A stretch of DNA of 64,000 nucleotides from Glycomyces tenuis DSM 44171 (GCF_000427885.1 NZ_ATYW01000001.1:426699-490698); one strand, 5' to 3'; positions 1-8,921 are shown, counted from the stretch's first letter. The notes: generated by a model not told the origin, from the sequence alone. A program made the numbers and translations.

Positions 1-1659
1 GAGCACGACGGTGGCGACCAGCAGCAGCGGCGCGACGATCGAGCGCAGCAGCAGGACGAGGACCACGAGGACGACGGCCAGGACGATCGGGATGATGACC
101 TTCTCGTCGCGCTCGGATGTCTGGAGGGTGTCGAGCTGGACGGCGGTGGCGCCGCCGACCTTCGCGTCGGCGCCGTCGACGGCGTGCACGGCCTCGCGCA
201 GGCGCTCGACGGTGTCGATCGCGGCGTCGGAGTCGGGCGCGTCCTCCAGGACGGCCTCGATCATGACCAGGCCGCCCGCGACGACCGGCTCGCCGGACTC
301 GTCGGCGCCGACCGTGACCTCGGCGACGCCGTCGACCTCGGCCGCCGCGGCGACCGCCTCGGCCTCGTCCGCGTCGGCGATGATCACCGCCGGGGCCCCG
401 GCGCCGCCGGGGAAGTGCTCGGCGAGGACCTCCTGGCCGGTCACGGAGTCGACCTCGGTGAGGAACACGTCGGTCTGGGCGGTGCCGTCGGCTTTGAGCT
501 TGGTCATGAACGCGGCGGCGATGAGCAGGACCGCGGCGGTCGAGGCCCACACCAGGCGGGGCCGGGCGGCCACGAGCGCGGCGACGCGGCCCCACAGCTT
601 CGAGCGGTGCGCCCGCCCGTCGGCGGCGGGCCTGCGCGGCCAGAACGCGGCGCGGCCGAGCAGCGCGAGCATCGCGGGCAGGAACGTGACCGAGGCCAGG
701 AAGGACGCGCCGATGCCGATCGCGGCCACCGGGCCGAGGCCCTGGTTCGACTCGAGCTCGCTGAACAGCAGGCAGAGGACGCCGAGGACGACCGTTCCGG
801 CGGAGGCGGCGATCGGCTCGATCGTGCCGCGCAGCGCGCTCCGGACGGCGCGGAGCCGGTCGGGCTCGGCCCGCAGCCGCTCGCGGAAGCGGGCGACCAG
901 GAGCAGCGCGTAGTCGGTGGCGGCGCCGAACACGAGGATGAACAGGATGCCCTGGCTCTGGCCGTTGAGGTCGACGATTCCGGCGTCGGCGAGGAGGTAG
1001 ACGGTGAAGCTGGCCAGGCCGAGCGCGAAGACGCCGGAGAGCAGGACGACGAGCGGCAGCAGCGGGGAGCGGTAGACCAGGACGAGGATCACCGCGACCA
1101 CGGTGGCGGCGACCAGCAGCAGGAGCCCGTCGACGCCGCCGAAGGCCTCCCCGAGGTCCGCGCCGAGCGCGGCCTGGCCGGTGACCAGGGCGGTGAGGCC
1201 GTCGGGGCGGTCTTCGGCGAGGATCTCGCGGATCCGTTCGACCGCCCCGTCGGTCTCCCCGGAGTCGTCGACGAGGACGACGATCCGGGCCGCCTCGGGC
1301 GCCTCCCCCGATGAGGGGACCGGCGCGGGCGGCGGGCCGACATTGGACGCCAGCTCGGCCAGTTCGGCGGATACGGCCTCCAGGTAGGCGAAGTCCTCGC
1401 CGGTCAGGCCGCCGGAGCGCTCGGCGACGACGACCACCGGGGTCGCCTCGGTGTCGCTGAACGCGGTCTGGAGCTCGCGGACCTCGGTCGACTCGGCCGA
1501 GGACGGCAGGAAGGCGGAGCTGTCGTTGACGGCGACCTCGCTGAGCTTGCCCGCGTAAGGGCCGCTGAAGGCCCCGACCGCCAGCCAGGCGAGCGCCAGC
1601 AGGGCGGGCACCAGCCAGCGCAGGCGGCTGACGGGTTCGGGGGATCGCTGTTCGGTCAT
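1..1659 (-). CDS. MMPL/RND-family transporter, C-terminus beyond window edge
   Basis: Partial membrane transporter of the MMPL family, which exports lipids or hydrophobic compounds in actinobacteria. The reverse-strand protein starts MTEQRSPEPVSRLRW at an ATG preceded by a GAGGAAG ribosome site. It shows an N-terminal membrane segment (about 15-35), a long periplasmic stretch, then a block of helices around 185-330 containing the family-typical stretch FGAATDYALLLVARFRERL with its conserved Asp-Tyr. A second external domain follows before the frame runs off the left edge. About 550 residues are visible; full members have 700 or more. The substrate cannot be told. It diverges from the reductase gene at 1814. 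Confidence 0.9.
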   Translation of the reverse strand, partial: MTEQRSPEPVSRLRWLVPALLALAWLAVGAFSGPYAGKLSEVAVNDSSAFLPSSAESTEVRELQTAFSDTEATPVVVVAERSGGLTGEDFAYLEAVSAELAELASNVGPPPAPVPSSGEAPEAARIVVLVDDSGETDGAVERIREILAEDRPDGLTALVTGQAALGADLGEAFGGVDGLLLLVAATVVAVILVLVYRSPLLPLVVLLSGVFALGLASFTVYLLADAGIVDLNGQSQGILFILVFGAATDYALLLVARFRERLRAEPDRLRAVRSALRGTIEPIAASAGTVVLGVLCLLFSELESNQGLGPVAAIGIGASFLASVTFLPAMLALLGRAAFWPRRPAADGRAHRSKLWGRVAALVAARPRLVWASTAAVLLIAAAFMTKLKADGTAQTDVFLTEVDSVTGQEVLAEHFPGGAGAPAVIIADADEAEAVAAAAEVDGVAEVTVGADESGEPVVAGGLVMIEAVLEDAPDSDAAIDTVERLREAVHAVDGADAKVGGATAVQLDTLQTSERDEKVIIPIVLAVVLVVLVLLLRSIVAPLLLVATVVL

Positions 1660-1813
1660 GTCGGTGACTTCCTCATCGCCGGATCCGCGGACGAGTAATT
1701 CCATCATCGAGCGATTCGGCGCTCGAACGCCGCCCGAACCCGCGCGTCCGCTTCCCTCCCGCGGCCGGTAGGTTCTGCGGGCGGCTCGAACCGCGGACAG
1801 AGAGGACACCTCC

Positions 1814-2395
1814 ATGCGCAAGCTCGTCTACTACGTGGCCACGACCCTCGACGGCCACATCGCCGGGCCCGGCGGCGGCGACCCCACGGGCGAGTCCTAC
1901 TTCCCGGTGCCGCAGGACCTCGTCGAGCACATCGTCGCCGAGTACCCCGAGACGCTGCCGGGCCCGGCCCGCGCCGCGATGGGGATCGAAGGCCCCGGGA
2001 AGCACTTCGACACCGTCCTGGAAGGACGCGCATCGTTCGAGATCGGTTTGCGGGCGGGCCTGCCCGACGCCTACCCGCACCTTCGGCACCTGGTGTTCTC
2101 CAGCGGCCTCGAGGCCGATCCGGCGTCCGAGGTCGAGATCGTCAGGGGCGACCCGCTCGAACGCGTCCGGGAGCTGAAGGCCGAAGACGGCCTCGACATC
2201 TGGATCGTCGGCGGCGGCACGCTCGCCCACGCGCTGCTGCCGGAGATCGACCGGCTCGTCCTCAAGCAGAGCCCGTCGGTGATCGGGAGCGGCGTCCCGC
2301 TCTTCAACGGCCCGTTCGCACCGCACGTGTTCAAGCCGGTCGGCACCGTCGAACTCGACAGCGGCGTCCGCGTCATCACGCTCGACCGCGCCTGA
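1814..2395 (+). CDS. Dihydrofolate reductase family protein (RibD C-terminal domain type)
   Basis: A 193-residue cytosolic reductase-like protein of the RibD C-terminal/YwjB-like group. It begins MRKLVYYVATTLDGHIAGPGG, the usual first strand and loop of this fold, and carries DIWIVGGGTLAHALL near 145-160, the nucleotide-binding glycine turn. These proteins use NADPH, but most actinobacterial members have no known substrate. The ATG has GAGAGGA upstream. A -10-like TAGGTT lies at about 1768, giving a short leader. It stands alone between divergent MMPL and convergent membrane-protein genes. Confidence 0.88.
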   Translation: MRKLVYYVATTLDGHIAGPGGGDPTGESYFPVPQDLVEHIVAEYPETLPGPARAAMGIEGPGKHFDTVLEGRASFEIGLRAGLPDAYPHLRHLVFSSGLEADPASEVEIVRGDPLERVRELKAEDGLDIWIVGGGTLAHALLPEIDRLVLKQSPSVIGSGVPLFNGPFAPHVFKPVGTVELDSGVRVITLDRA

Positions 2396-2398
2396 GCG

Positions 2399-2776
2399 TC
2401 AGCCGAGCAGCAGCGCCGCCCCGACGGCGGCCATCGCCACCGCCCCGCCGAGGTGCGGCACGTACGCCGGGCCCGCCTTGACACCGTGCCGCACCAGCAC
2501 GACCGCGTCTCCGGCGGGGACCAGCGCCGCCGCCAGCACCAGTGCCCCGGCCAGATCCCGCGAGGCCCACAGCGCCCCCGCCGCGACCATCGCGCCGAGC
2601 GCCACGTCCCGCCACGCCGCGGCGGCCGCCCACGACCGCGCCACCGCGTCCCCGCGCTCCACCGTGATCCCGTAACTGCGCGACACGAACTCGGGCGCGA
2701 CGAAGCCCGCCACGCCGAGCCCGGCCAGCCCGGCCCCCAACAGCACCGCCGCCCACTCGGCCCATTCGCCGACCAT
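2399..2776 (-). CDS. Small four-helix membrane protein (DUF4267-like)
   Basis: A 125-residue hydrophobic protein beginning MVGEWAEWAAVLLGAGLAGLG, with about four membrane helices separated by short loops. The pattern of an N-terminal helix, a GFVAPEFVSRSYG-like loop, and later ALVPAGDAVVLVRHG followed by a C-terminal alanine-rich helix matches the DUF4267 family of uncharacterised membrane proteins. The ATG has an AGGAGGG site. It converges on the reductase at 1814 with a 3-base gap. No function is known. Confidence 0.75.
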   Translation of the reverse strand: MVGEWAEWAAVLLGAGLAGLGVAGFVAPEFVSRSYGITVERGDAVARSWAAAAAWRDVALGAMVAAGALWASRDLAGALVLAAALVPAGDAVVLVRHGVKAGPAYVPHLGGAVAMAAVGAALLLG

Positions 2777-2905
2777 CCGCGCCCTCCTGTGTCCATTCGG
2801 CGCCCCTCACCGCCGCCGTCGCCATACGCTGGCCTGGAGCGTGGCTCTGCATCGAGGGACTGCCGTCATTCTCCAGTGGCGGTGATCGGAACCGGGAGGC
2901 GCACC

Positions 2906-4144
2906 GTGGACGCACCAGTCGAACCCCGCATCGACGCCCGGCGCTGGCCCGACGTCGCCCGCGTCCCCCGCTCGCCGCTGCGGGCCGCGGCGGCCTCGGC
3001 CCTGCTGCGCCGCGCCGCGAACCGCCTGCCGCTGCACGTCGAGACGCCCAGTACGTCCACCGGCTCGATCGGGCCTCCCACGCTGCGGCTCCACCGCCCC
3101 GAGGCGTTCTTCCACCGCGTCGGCGCCGGCGGCCTCATCGGCTTCGGCGAGGCCTACCAGGCCGGCGACTGGGACTCCGACGACCTGCCGGGGCTGCTGA
3201 CCGTGCTGGCCGCGAACGTCGACTCGCTCGTGCCGCGGCCGTTCCAGGCGCTGCGGCGGCCCTTCGTCGGCGCCCTGCCCGCCCGCCACGACAACACGCG
3301 CGACAACGCCAGACGCAACATCGAAGACCACTACGGCCTGTCCGACGCGATGTTCGCCCTGTTCCTCGACGAGACCATGACCTACTCGTCGGCGCTGTTC
3401 GGCGGCGCCCCCGCCCGCTGGGAGGACCTCGCCGAAGCCCAGCGGCGCAAGATCGACCGGCTGCTCGACCGCACCGGCGTCGAAGCGGGCTCCGCGGTCC
3501 TGGAGATCGGGACCGGCTGGGGCGAGGCGGCCGTGCGCGCCGCCGAACGCGGCGCGCGCGTCCACGCCGTCACCTTGTCGTCCAACCAGCTCGAACACAC
3601 CCGCGCCCGGGCCGCCGACCGCGGCGTCGCGGGGCGCGTCGAGGCCGAACTGCGCGACTACCGCGACCTCGACCCGGACCGCCGCTACGACGCGGTCCTC
3701 AGCGTCGAGATGATCGAGGCCGTCGGCGAACGCTACTGGCCCGACTACTTCGCGGCCCTGCGCCGCTCGCTCGCGCCCGGCGGCAGGGTCGGCCTCCAGG
3801 CCATCTCGATGCGCCACGACCGCATGATGGCCGCGCGGCGCACCCACACCTGGATCCACAAGTACGTCTTCCCCGGCGGGATCATCCCCTCGATCCCCGC
3901 GATGGAGCGCTGCGCCGGCCTCGCCGGGCTGCGCATCGTCGACCGGCTCGACTTCGGCGGCGACTACGCCCAGACGCTGCGGCTGTGGCGCGAGCGCTTC
4001 GGCGCCCACTCGGACCGCCTCGCCGCCCTCGGCTTCGACGAGGTCTTCCGGCGCACCTGGGAGTTCTACCTCGCCTATTCGCAGGCCGGTTTCGCCAGCG
4101 GCCACCTGGACGTCCACCAGCTCATCCTGGAGGGCCGCCGCTGA
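2906..4144 (+). CDS. Cyclopropane-fatty-acyl-phospholipid synthase family methyltransferase
   Basis: A 412-residue SAM-dependent enzyme of the CFA/mycolic acid cyclopropane synthase family. It adds a methylene or methyl group to unsaturated acyl chains of membrane lipids. The GTG start is chosen because GGGAGG lies seven bases upstream; the frame stays open further 5' without a better start. An N-terminal lipid-binding region (about 1-125) precedes DNARRNIEDHYGLSDAMF and MTYSSALF near 140-165, hallmark CFA segments, then the SAM loop VLEIGTGWGE near 198-207. The C-terminal part includes THTWIHKYVFPGGIIPS. Length matches the family. Substrate specificity (cyclopropanation versus methyl branching) cannot be told. 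Confidence 0.9.
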   Translation: MDAPVEPRIDARRWPDVARVPRSPLRAAAASALLRRAANRLPLHVETPSTSTGSIGPPTLRLHRPEAFFHRVGAGGLIGFGEAYQAGDWDSDDLPGLLTVLAANVDSLVPRPFQALRRPFVGALPARHDNTRDNARRNIEDHYGLSDAMFALFLDETMTYSSALFGGAPARWEDLAEAQRRKIDRLLDRTGVEAGSAVLEIGTGWGEAAVRAAERGARVHAVTLSSNQLEHTRARAADRGVAGRVEAELRDYRDLDPDRRYDAVLSVEMIEAVGERYWPDYFAALRRSLAPGGRVGLQAISMRHDRMMAARRTHTWIHKYVFPGGIIPSIPAMERCAGLAGLRIVDRLDFGGDYAQTLRLWRERFGAHSDRLAALGFDEVFRRTWEFYLAYSQAGFASGHLDVHQLILEGRR

Positions 4145-4209
4145 TCCTCGCCATCACCGCGAAGCCATGACGCATTCGATTCCTCGTACGCCTGTGCTTT
4201 AATGCCTCG

Positions 4210-4743
4210 GTGAACGTAGCTCGGTTCGGACCTCTGATCGGCTCCATCGGCGGGCTGGTGTTCATCCTGATCAACGCGGGAGGACTGCCGGGCGCCGCGC
4301 CTCTGGTCGTCCGCCTCCTCGGCGTGGCGGCGTTCGCGTTCGTCATCTGGTTCGCGATCTTTCGCCCGCGTTCGCACCGAGCCCCGAAGGCGACGCCCAC
4401 CCCGCATGAGATACGCGTCTACTGGACCTGCGTAGGCGCGATGGCCGCCGCCATCCCACTCGGCGCGATCGTCATCGCCAACGTCCTCGACGTCCCCGAA
4501 CTCACGGTCTGCTGGGTGGTCCTGGTGGTCGGAGCGCACTTCCTGCCGTTCGCCAAGACCTTCGAGGCCCCCGTGTTCACTTCGGTGGCCTGGACGCTCA
4601 TCGGTCTCGCCGTGATCGGCGGAGCGCTCACCCTCGCCGTCGACGCCCAGGCCGCGGCCTGGGCCGCGGTCCTCGCCGGAGTCGCACTGCTCTTCTTCTC
4701 CGCGCTCGGCGCCCACACCGGTGGGCGCCTTCGCTCGGCCTGA
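4210..4743 (+). CDS. Hypothetical membrane protein, about 5 helices
   Basis: A 177-residue protein starting at GTG (VNVARFGPLIGSIGGLVF). Hydrophobic helices lie near 8-25, 34-52, 75-100, 105-125 and 135-165, with a basic cytosolic loop FRPRSHRAPKATPTPHE between helices 2 and 3. A TTTAAT box lies six bases before the GTG and no clear ribosome site is present, so the message may be leaderless. I do not recognise the family. It converges on msrA. Confidence 0.7.
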   Translation: MNVARFGPLIGSIGGLVFILINAGGLPGAAPLVVRLLGVAAFAFVIWFAIFRPRSHRAPKATPTPHEIRVYWTCVGAMAAAIPLGAIVIANVLDVPELTVCWVVLVVGAHFLPFAKTFEAPVFTSVAWTLIGLAVIGGALTLAVDAQAAAWAAVLAGVALLFFSALGAHTGGRLRSA

Positions 4744-4749
4744 CCGGCG

Positions 4750-5355
4750 CTACCGGCGCGGCGGCTCCACGTCCACCTGGGCCTTGACGACGCCGACAGG
4801 GCAGCTGAGGCCGTTGGGGCCGTGGTTGCAGTACCCGTTCGGATTGTGGTGGAGGTACTGCTGGTGGTAGTCCTCGGCGAGCCAGTACGGCCCGGCCGGG
4901 ACGATGCTCGTCGTGATCGCTCCGAGGCCCGCCCGGCTCACGGCCGGCGCGAACGCGCGCTTGACCGCCTCGGCCGTCTCGCTCTGCTCGGGCGTGGTCG
5001 TGAAGATCACCGAGCGGTACTGCGTGCCGATGTCGTTGCCCTGCCGCATGCCCTGCGTCGGGTCGTGGTTCTCGAAGAACACCTTGAGCAGCTGCTCATA
5101 GGAGACCTGCTCGGGGTCGTAGACGACCCTGACGACCTCGGCGTGGCCGGTCAGGCCCGTGCAGACCTCCTCGTAGGAGGGGTTCTCGGCCTCGCCGCCC
5201 ATGTAGCCCACCGACGTGGTCCACACGCCCGGCGTCCGCCAGAACAGGCGCTCGGCGCCCCAGAAGCAGCCCATGCCGAAATAGGCGATCTCGGAGGCGC
5301 CGGGGGCGGGGCCCTCGATCGGGTGATGCAGGACAGGATGGGTCATGACGCTCAT
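4750..5355 (-). CDS. msrA: Peptide-methionine (S)-S-oxide reductase
   Basis: MsrA repairs oxidised methionine in proteins, reducing methionine-S-sulfoxide with thioredoxin. The 201-residue protein has the catalytic motif GCFWGAE with Cys30 as nucleophile, followed by VGYMGGE and [18 protein letters not shown], and [19 protein letters not shown], all diagnostic. Two further cysteines in the tail (GYCNHG and LSCPVG) are placed as resolving cysteines. The ATG has GGAGTGA upstream. A second ATG four codons in is a weaker option. It is monocistronic, with no MsrB next to it. Confidence 0.97.
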   Translation of the reverse strand: MSVMTHPVLHHPIEGPAPGASEIAYFGMGCFWGAERLFWRTPGVWTTSVGYMGGEAENPSYEEVCTGLTGHAEVVRVVYDPEQVSYEQLLKVFFENHDPTQGMRQGNDIGTQYRSVIFTTTPEQSETAEAVKRAFAPAVSRAGLGAITTSIVPAGPYWLAEDYHQQYLHHNPNGYCNHGPNGLSCPVGVVKAQVDVEPPRR

Positions 5356-5407
5356 GTCTCACTCCGTTCGGTCCGCGTCCGGCAAGCTTGTCACGCGGAA
5401 ATAACAA

Positions 5408-5437
5408 TCGACAGCCTTCGCCGTATTCCATTAGCGT
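5408..5437 (+). promoter_or_regulatory. Sigma-A-type promoter of the VOC gene, leaderless
   Basis: TCGACA at 5408-5413, an 18-base spacer and TAGCGT at 5432-5437. The -10 box ends six bases before the ATG at 5444, so transcription should begin at or next to the start codon. Confidence 0.6.
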
Positions 5438-5443
5438 CGGTGC

Positions 5444-5836
5444 ATGGTTTCCAAGATTCACACGATCACGTTCGACTGCCGCGACGCCTACGCGCTCTCG
5501 AAGTTCTGGGAGCAGGTCACCGGCTACACCGAGGACCCGGACGACCCGAACGAACCGGAGCACGAGGAGAACTACATCGGGCCGGTCGACGGCCAGTCCG
5601 GGCTCATCTTCCAGAACGTCCCCGAGGAGAAGACGGTCAAGAACCGCGTGCATCTCGACCTGGTGCCCGACACCACCCGCGAGGAGGAGGTCGAGCGCCT
5701 GCTCGGCATCGGCGCGACCTTCGTGGCCGACCACCGCACCGAGGACGGCAAGGGCTGGATCGTCCTGGCCGACCCGGAGGGCAACGAGTTCTGCGTCGTG
5801 CGCTCCGAGGCCGAGCGCGCCGCCGCGGGCTCCTAG
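5444..5836 (+). CDS. VOC (glyoxalase/bleomycin-resistance) family protein
   Basis: A 130-residue single-unit VOC protein, beginning MVSKIHTITFDCRDAYALSKFWEQVTGY, the typical first beta-alpha-beta module. HLDLVPDT carries a metal-ligand type histidine, and the end ADPEGNEFCVV contains the usual DPEGN-x-F/E ligand motif. Such proteins are dioxygenases, lyases or drug-binding proteins; the ligand here is unknown. There is no ribosome site, and a TAGCGT box lies six bases before the ATG. Confidence 0.85.
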   Translation: MVSKIHTITFDCRDAYALSKFWEQVTGYTEDPDDPNEPEHEENYIGPVDGQSGLIFQNVPEEKTVKNRVHLDLVPDTTREEEVERLLGIGATFVADHRTEDGKGWIVLADPEGNEFCVVRSEAERAAAGS

Positions 5837-5847
5837 TCCGAAGACGA

Positions 5848-5877
5848 CCGTAGGCGCCCCGAGCGGGACGCCTACGG
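5848..5877. terminator. Hairpin between convergent genes
   Basis: A 9-bp perfect outer stem (CCGTAGGCG with CGCCTACGG) extended by CCC/GGG across a mismatch, with a GAGC loop. It lies 12 bases after the VOC stop and 20 bases before the convergent stop at 5898, so it can serve both. No U-tract is present. Confidence 0.65.
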
Positions 5878-5897
5878 CTCAAGTCTGTGCGCGGGGT

Positions 5898-6161
5898 TCA
5901 CTTCTCGGCGACGGCGTCGAGGGTGCCGTCGCCGTCCGAGTCGACGGCCGCGGCGTCGTACTTGCCGTCCCCGTCATGGTCGAGCAGGACGTGGTCGATG
6001 ACGCCGTCGCCGTCCGAGTCGACCGCCTTCATGTCGGCGGTGCCGTCGCCGTCGACGTCGACGTGGTACTCCACCGAGCCGTCGTCGTTGCGGCGCACGC
6101 CGACCGTCTCGTCGACGCCGTCACCGGTGATGTCCATCTTGTGCACTTCGTCGAAGCCCAT
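5898..6161 (-). CDS. Small acidic DxDGDG repeat protein, calcium-binding-like
   Basis: An 87-residue protein made almost wholly of short repeats: DITGDG, DVDGDG, DSDGDG, DHDGDG and DSDGDG, each followed by a hydrophobic triplet and Asp. These resemble the loops of EF-hands, dockerins and thrombospondin type-3 repeats, where Asp side chains bind calcium. There is no signal peptide, so it is probably cytosolic unless exported another way. The ATG follows AAGGAG-type sequence (reverse strand near 6172-6180). Function unknown. About 180 bases separate it from divergent metB. Confidence 0.75.
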   Translation of the reverse strand: MGFDEVHKMDITGDGVDETVGVRRNDDGSVEYHVDVDGDGTADMKAVDSDGDGVIDHVLLDHDGDGKYDAAAVDSDGDGTLDAVAEK

Positions 6162-6328
6162 GAGGCAGCCCCTAAGGAGAAGTAGGTACGTGTTGCCCGC
6201 AGCTTAGCGCGGCGGCACATGCCCGATCCGTCCGCGGCGGGCCCCCGGAGGCGCCCGATCCGTGGGACGACCTGAGGATAGGGAGGACCCACGGGCGTAT
6301 GTGACGGCGCTTCGGCCTCGGGCATGGG

Positions 6329-6334
6329 TACGGT
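6329..6334 (+). promoter_or_regulatory. -10 box for leaderless metB
   Basis: TACGGT ends seven bases before the ATG at 6342. No good -35 is seen. The placement is the evidence that translation starts at 6342 rather than at the upstream ATG at 6324, which lies upstream of the box. Confidence 0.5.
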
Positions 6335-6341
6335 TAGGGGC

Positions 6342-7490
6342 ATGCACGAGGGCCACGGATTCTCCACACTCGCGATCCACGCCGGGCAGGAACCCGACCC
6401 GCTCACCGGAGCGGTCGTACCGCCCATCTACGCGACTTCCACCTACAAGCAGGACGGCGTCGGCGGCCTGCGGGGCGGATACGAGTACTCGCGCTCGGGC
6501 AATCCCACGCGCACCGCCCTGGAGACCTGCCTGGCCTCCCTCGAAGGCGGCTCTCACGGCTTTGCCTTCGCCTCCGGCCTCGCCGCCGAGGACACCGTCC
6601 TGCGCGCGCTGCTGGCGCCCGGCGACCACGTCGTCATCCCCGACGACGCCTACGGCGGCACCTTCCGCCTGTTCGACAAGGTCGCCTCCCGCTGGGGGCT
6701 GGACTACACGCCCGTGCCGATCACGAACCTCTCGGCCGTCACCGCGTGCCTGACCGAGAGCACCCGCATGATCTGGGTCGAGACGCCCACCAACCCGCTG
6801 CTCAACATCGCCGACATCGCCGCGCTCGCGGACCTGGCGCACCGGCACGGGGCGATCCTCGTCGTCGACAACACCTTCGCCAGCCCCTACCTCCAGCAGC
6901 CGCTCGCGCTCGGCGCCGACGTGGTGGTCCACTCGACCACCAAGTACATCGGCGGGCACTCCGACGTCATCGGCGGCGCCGTGATCGTCGACGACACCGA
7001 GCTGGCCGAGCCGATCGCCTTCCACCACAACTCGATGGGCGCCGTGGCGGGGCCCTTCGACGCCTGGCTGACGCTGCGCGGCGTCAAGACCCTCGCCGCG
7101 CGCATGGACCGCCACTGCGACAACGCCGAGGCCGTCGCCGAGTTCCTCGCCCGCCACGACGCCGTCAGCGCGGTGCACTACCCGGGCCTGGGCTCGCATC
7201 CGGGGCACGACGTGGCGGGCAAGCAGATGAAGCGCTACGGCGGCATGATCTCCTTCCGGCACGCCGGCGGCGAGCAGGCCGCCGTCGACGTGTGCGACCG
7301 CACCGAGGTCTTCACCCTCGGCGAGTCGCTGGGCGGCGTCGAGTCGCTCATCGAGCACCCGGGGCGCATGACCCACGCCTCCGCCGCCGGCTCGGCGCTC
7401 GAGGTGCCCTCCGACCTCATCCGGCTCTCGGTCGGCATCGAGGACGTCGACGATCTCCTGGCCGACCTGCGCCGGGCCCTCGAAGGCTGA
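6342..7490 (+). CDS. metB: Cystathionine gamma-synthase
   Basis: A PLP-dependent enzyme of methionine biosynthesis (trans-sulfuration) that joins an activated homoserine ester and cysteine into cystathionine. The 382-residue protein from 6342 starts MHEGHGFSTLAIHAGQEPDP and shows ATSTYKQ, YEYSRSGNPTR, VDNTFASPYLQQPL and STTKYIGGHSD, where Lys201 would hold PLP. SLGGVESLIEHPGRMTHAS is also typical. An in-frame ATG 18 bases upstream would add MGTVRG, but a -10 box overlaps there. Cystathionine gamma-lyase is the main alternative, since the families overlap. The amidase-like gene follows 53 bases later and may be cotranscribed. Confidence 0.9.
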   Translation: MHEGHGFSTLAIHAGQEPDPLTGAVVPPIYATSTYKQDGVGGLRGGYEYSRSGNPTRTALETCLASLEGGSHGFAFASGLAAEDTVLRALLAPGDHVVIPDDAYGGTFRLFDKVASRWGLDYTPVPITNLSAVTACLTESTRMIWVETPTNPLLNIADIAALADLAHRHGAILVVDNTFASPYLQQPLALGADVVVHSTTKYIGGHSDVIGGAVIVDDTELAEPIAFHHNSMGAVAGPFDAWLTLRGVKTLAARMDRHCDNAEAVAEFLARHDAVSAVHYPGLGSHPGHDVAGKQMKRYGGMISFRHAGGEQAAVDVCDRTEVFTLGESLGGVESLIEHPGRMTHASAAGSALEVPSDLIRLSVGIEDVDDLLADLRRALEG

Positions 7491-7543
7491 AGGGACCGGC
7501 CCGGCGAACCCGCACCCCCGAAACGAACGAAAGGACGAGAGCC

Positions 7544-8911
7544 GTGAGCTGGTCGGGAACAACCGCGCAGCAGATAGCCAAGGCGGTCAGGCGAGGCGAC
7601 GCCGTCGCCGCCGTCGTCGTCGACCACCACCTCCGCCACGTCGAGGACCACCGCGAGGCGGGCGACGCCCTCACCGCGGTCCGCAAGATCGAGTCGCTCG
7701 CGGAGGCCGCGGCCGTCGACGAGATCGAGGACCGCTCGGCGCTGCCCGCCGCGGGCGTGCCGGTCGCCGTCTGCGAGCAGCTCCCGGTCACCGGGCACGC
7801 GCCGCGGCTCGGATCGAACGCGACGGTGCTGCCGATCGCGGAGACCGACCACGAGGCGGTGCAGCGCATCAGGGGCGCGGGGGCCGTGGTGCTCGGCTTC
7901 GGGCGGTCCTCGGAGCTCGGGCTGTGGCCCGCGACCGACGACGACGGCAACGTGCCGGCGAACCCGTGGCGTCCCGACCGGGGCGTCGGCGGCCCGTCGG
8001 GCGGGACCGCGCTCGCGGTGGCCGCCGGGGCGGCGCCGATCGGCATCGGCCTGGACGGGCCGGGTTCGGCCGGCGGCGTGCGCACGGCCGCTGCGGCCTG
8101 CGGGCTCGTGGCGTACAGCCCCGAGCACATGCCCGCGGACATCAACACCGACCCCGACCACTGGCTGGGGGCGCACGTGGGCGTCATGGCTACCACAGTG
8201 GACGACGCGGCGCTCGCCTACGCGGCGCTGACGCACCGCGCCCCCCGCGCGACGGGCGATCCGGGGCGGCTGCGGATCGCGGCGACGAACGCGACGCCGC
8301 TGCCGGGGCGCGTCGACGACGAGGCCACGAAGTCGCTGCTCCAGGCCGTGCGGTCGCTGACCGACCTGGGCCACGACACCTTCCGCGCCCGCCCGAAGTA
8401 CGGCCCGAAGCTGACCGCCGCGTCCTCGGGCGCGTGGTCGTGCGCGGCGTACCTGCGCAGCCTCAAATGCGGGCCGGACGGCCTCCAGCGGCGCACGAAG
8501 CGGCTGGCGGCGGTGGGCGAGAAGACGTATCTGCGCGGGCTGTTCGGCGGCATCCTCGGCGACGGCGGACGGATCCGGCGCGACCTGGAGGACTGGTTCG
8601 ACTTCGCCGACTACGACCTGCTGGTGACGCCGGGACTGCCCGGGCCGCCGCCCGCGGCGCAGGAGTGGTCGACGCAGACGCTGCGGTCGAACGTGACGCA
8701 CCTGGTGGGCACGGCCGCGTTCACGGCGCCGTTCGGGCTGGCCGGGCTCCCGGCCCTCGTCGTCCCGGTGGGGATGCGGGGCGACGGCGTCCCGGCGACG
8801 GTGCAGCTCGTCGGCCCGCCCGGTTCCACCGGCAGGCTCTTCGACGTGGCGGCCCAACTGGTCGCCAAGCTCCGGCCCCGCCGCTACGCCCCCGGCCTGA
8901 CCTGGGACTGA
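7544..8911 (+). CDS. Amidase-signature family protein, probably catalytically altered
   Basis: A 455-residue protein of the amidase signature family (Ser-cisSer-Lys hydrolases). The GTG start has AAAGGACGAG upstream. The glycine- and serine-rich core is clear: GGPSGGTALAVAAGAAPIG, then GLDGPGSAGGVRTAAAACGLVA, where the Ser-cisSer pair falls. The segment that normally reads GxPxAVKD, with the catalytic Lys, instead reads GVPVAVCEQL, so Lys is replaced. The frame is open and well coded, so this is not obvious decay; it may be a pseudoenzyme. It follows metB by 53 bases. Confidence 0.8.
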   Translation: MSWSGTTAQQIAKAVRRGDAVAAVVVDHHLRHVEDHREAGDALTAVRKIESLAEAAAVDEIEDRSALPAAGVPVAVCEQLPVTGHAPRLGSNATVLPIAETDHEAVQRIRGAGAVVLGFGRSSELGLWPATDDDGNVPANPWRPDRGVGGPSGGTALAVAAGAAPIGIGLDGPGSAGGVRTAAAACGLVAYSPEHMPADINTDPDHWLGAHVGVMATTVDDAALAYAALTHRAPRATGDPGRLRIAATNATPLPGRVDDEATKSLLQAVRSLTDLGHDTFRARPKYGPKLTAASSGAWSCAAYLRSLKCGPDGLQRRTKRLAAVGEKTYLRGLFGGILGDGGRIRRDLEDWFDFADYDLLVTPGLPGPPPAAQEWSTQTLRSNVTHLVGTAAFTAPFGLAGLPALVVPVGMRGDGVPATVQLVGPPGSTGRLFDVAAQLVAKLRPRRYAPGLTWD

Positions 8912-8921
8912 ACCGCCCGGG

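Noticed and set aside
184-1314. A long plus-strand frame over the MMPL gene
   Set aside because: Opposite-strand shadow with Asp/Gly/Arg-rich low complexity; the minus strand reads as a clear transporter.
6162-6341. A riboswitch before metB
   Set aside because: The -10 box lies seven bases before the start codon, so there is no leader in which to fold one.
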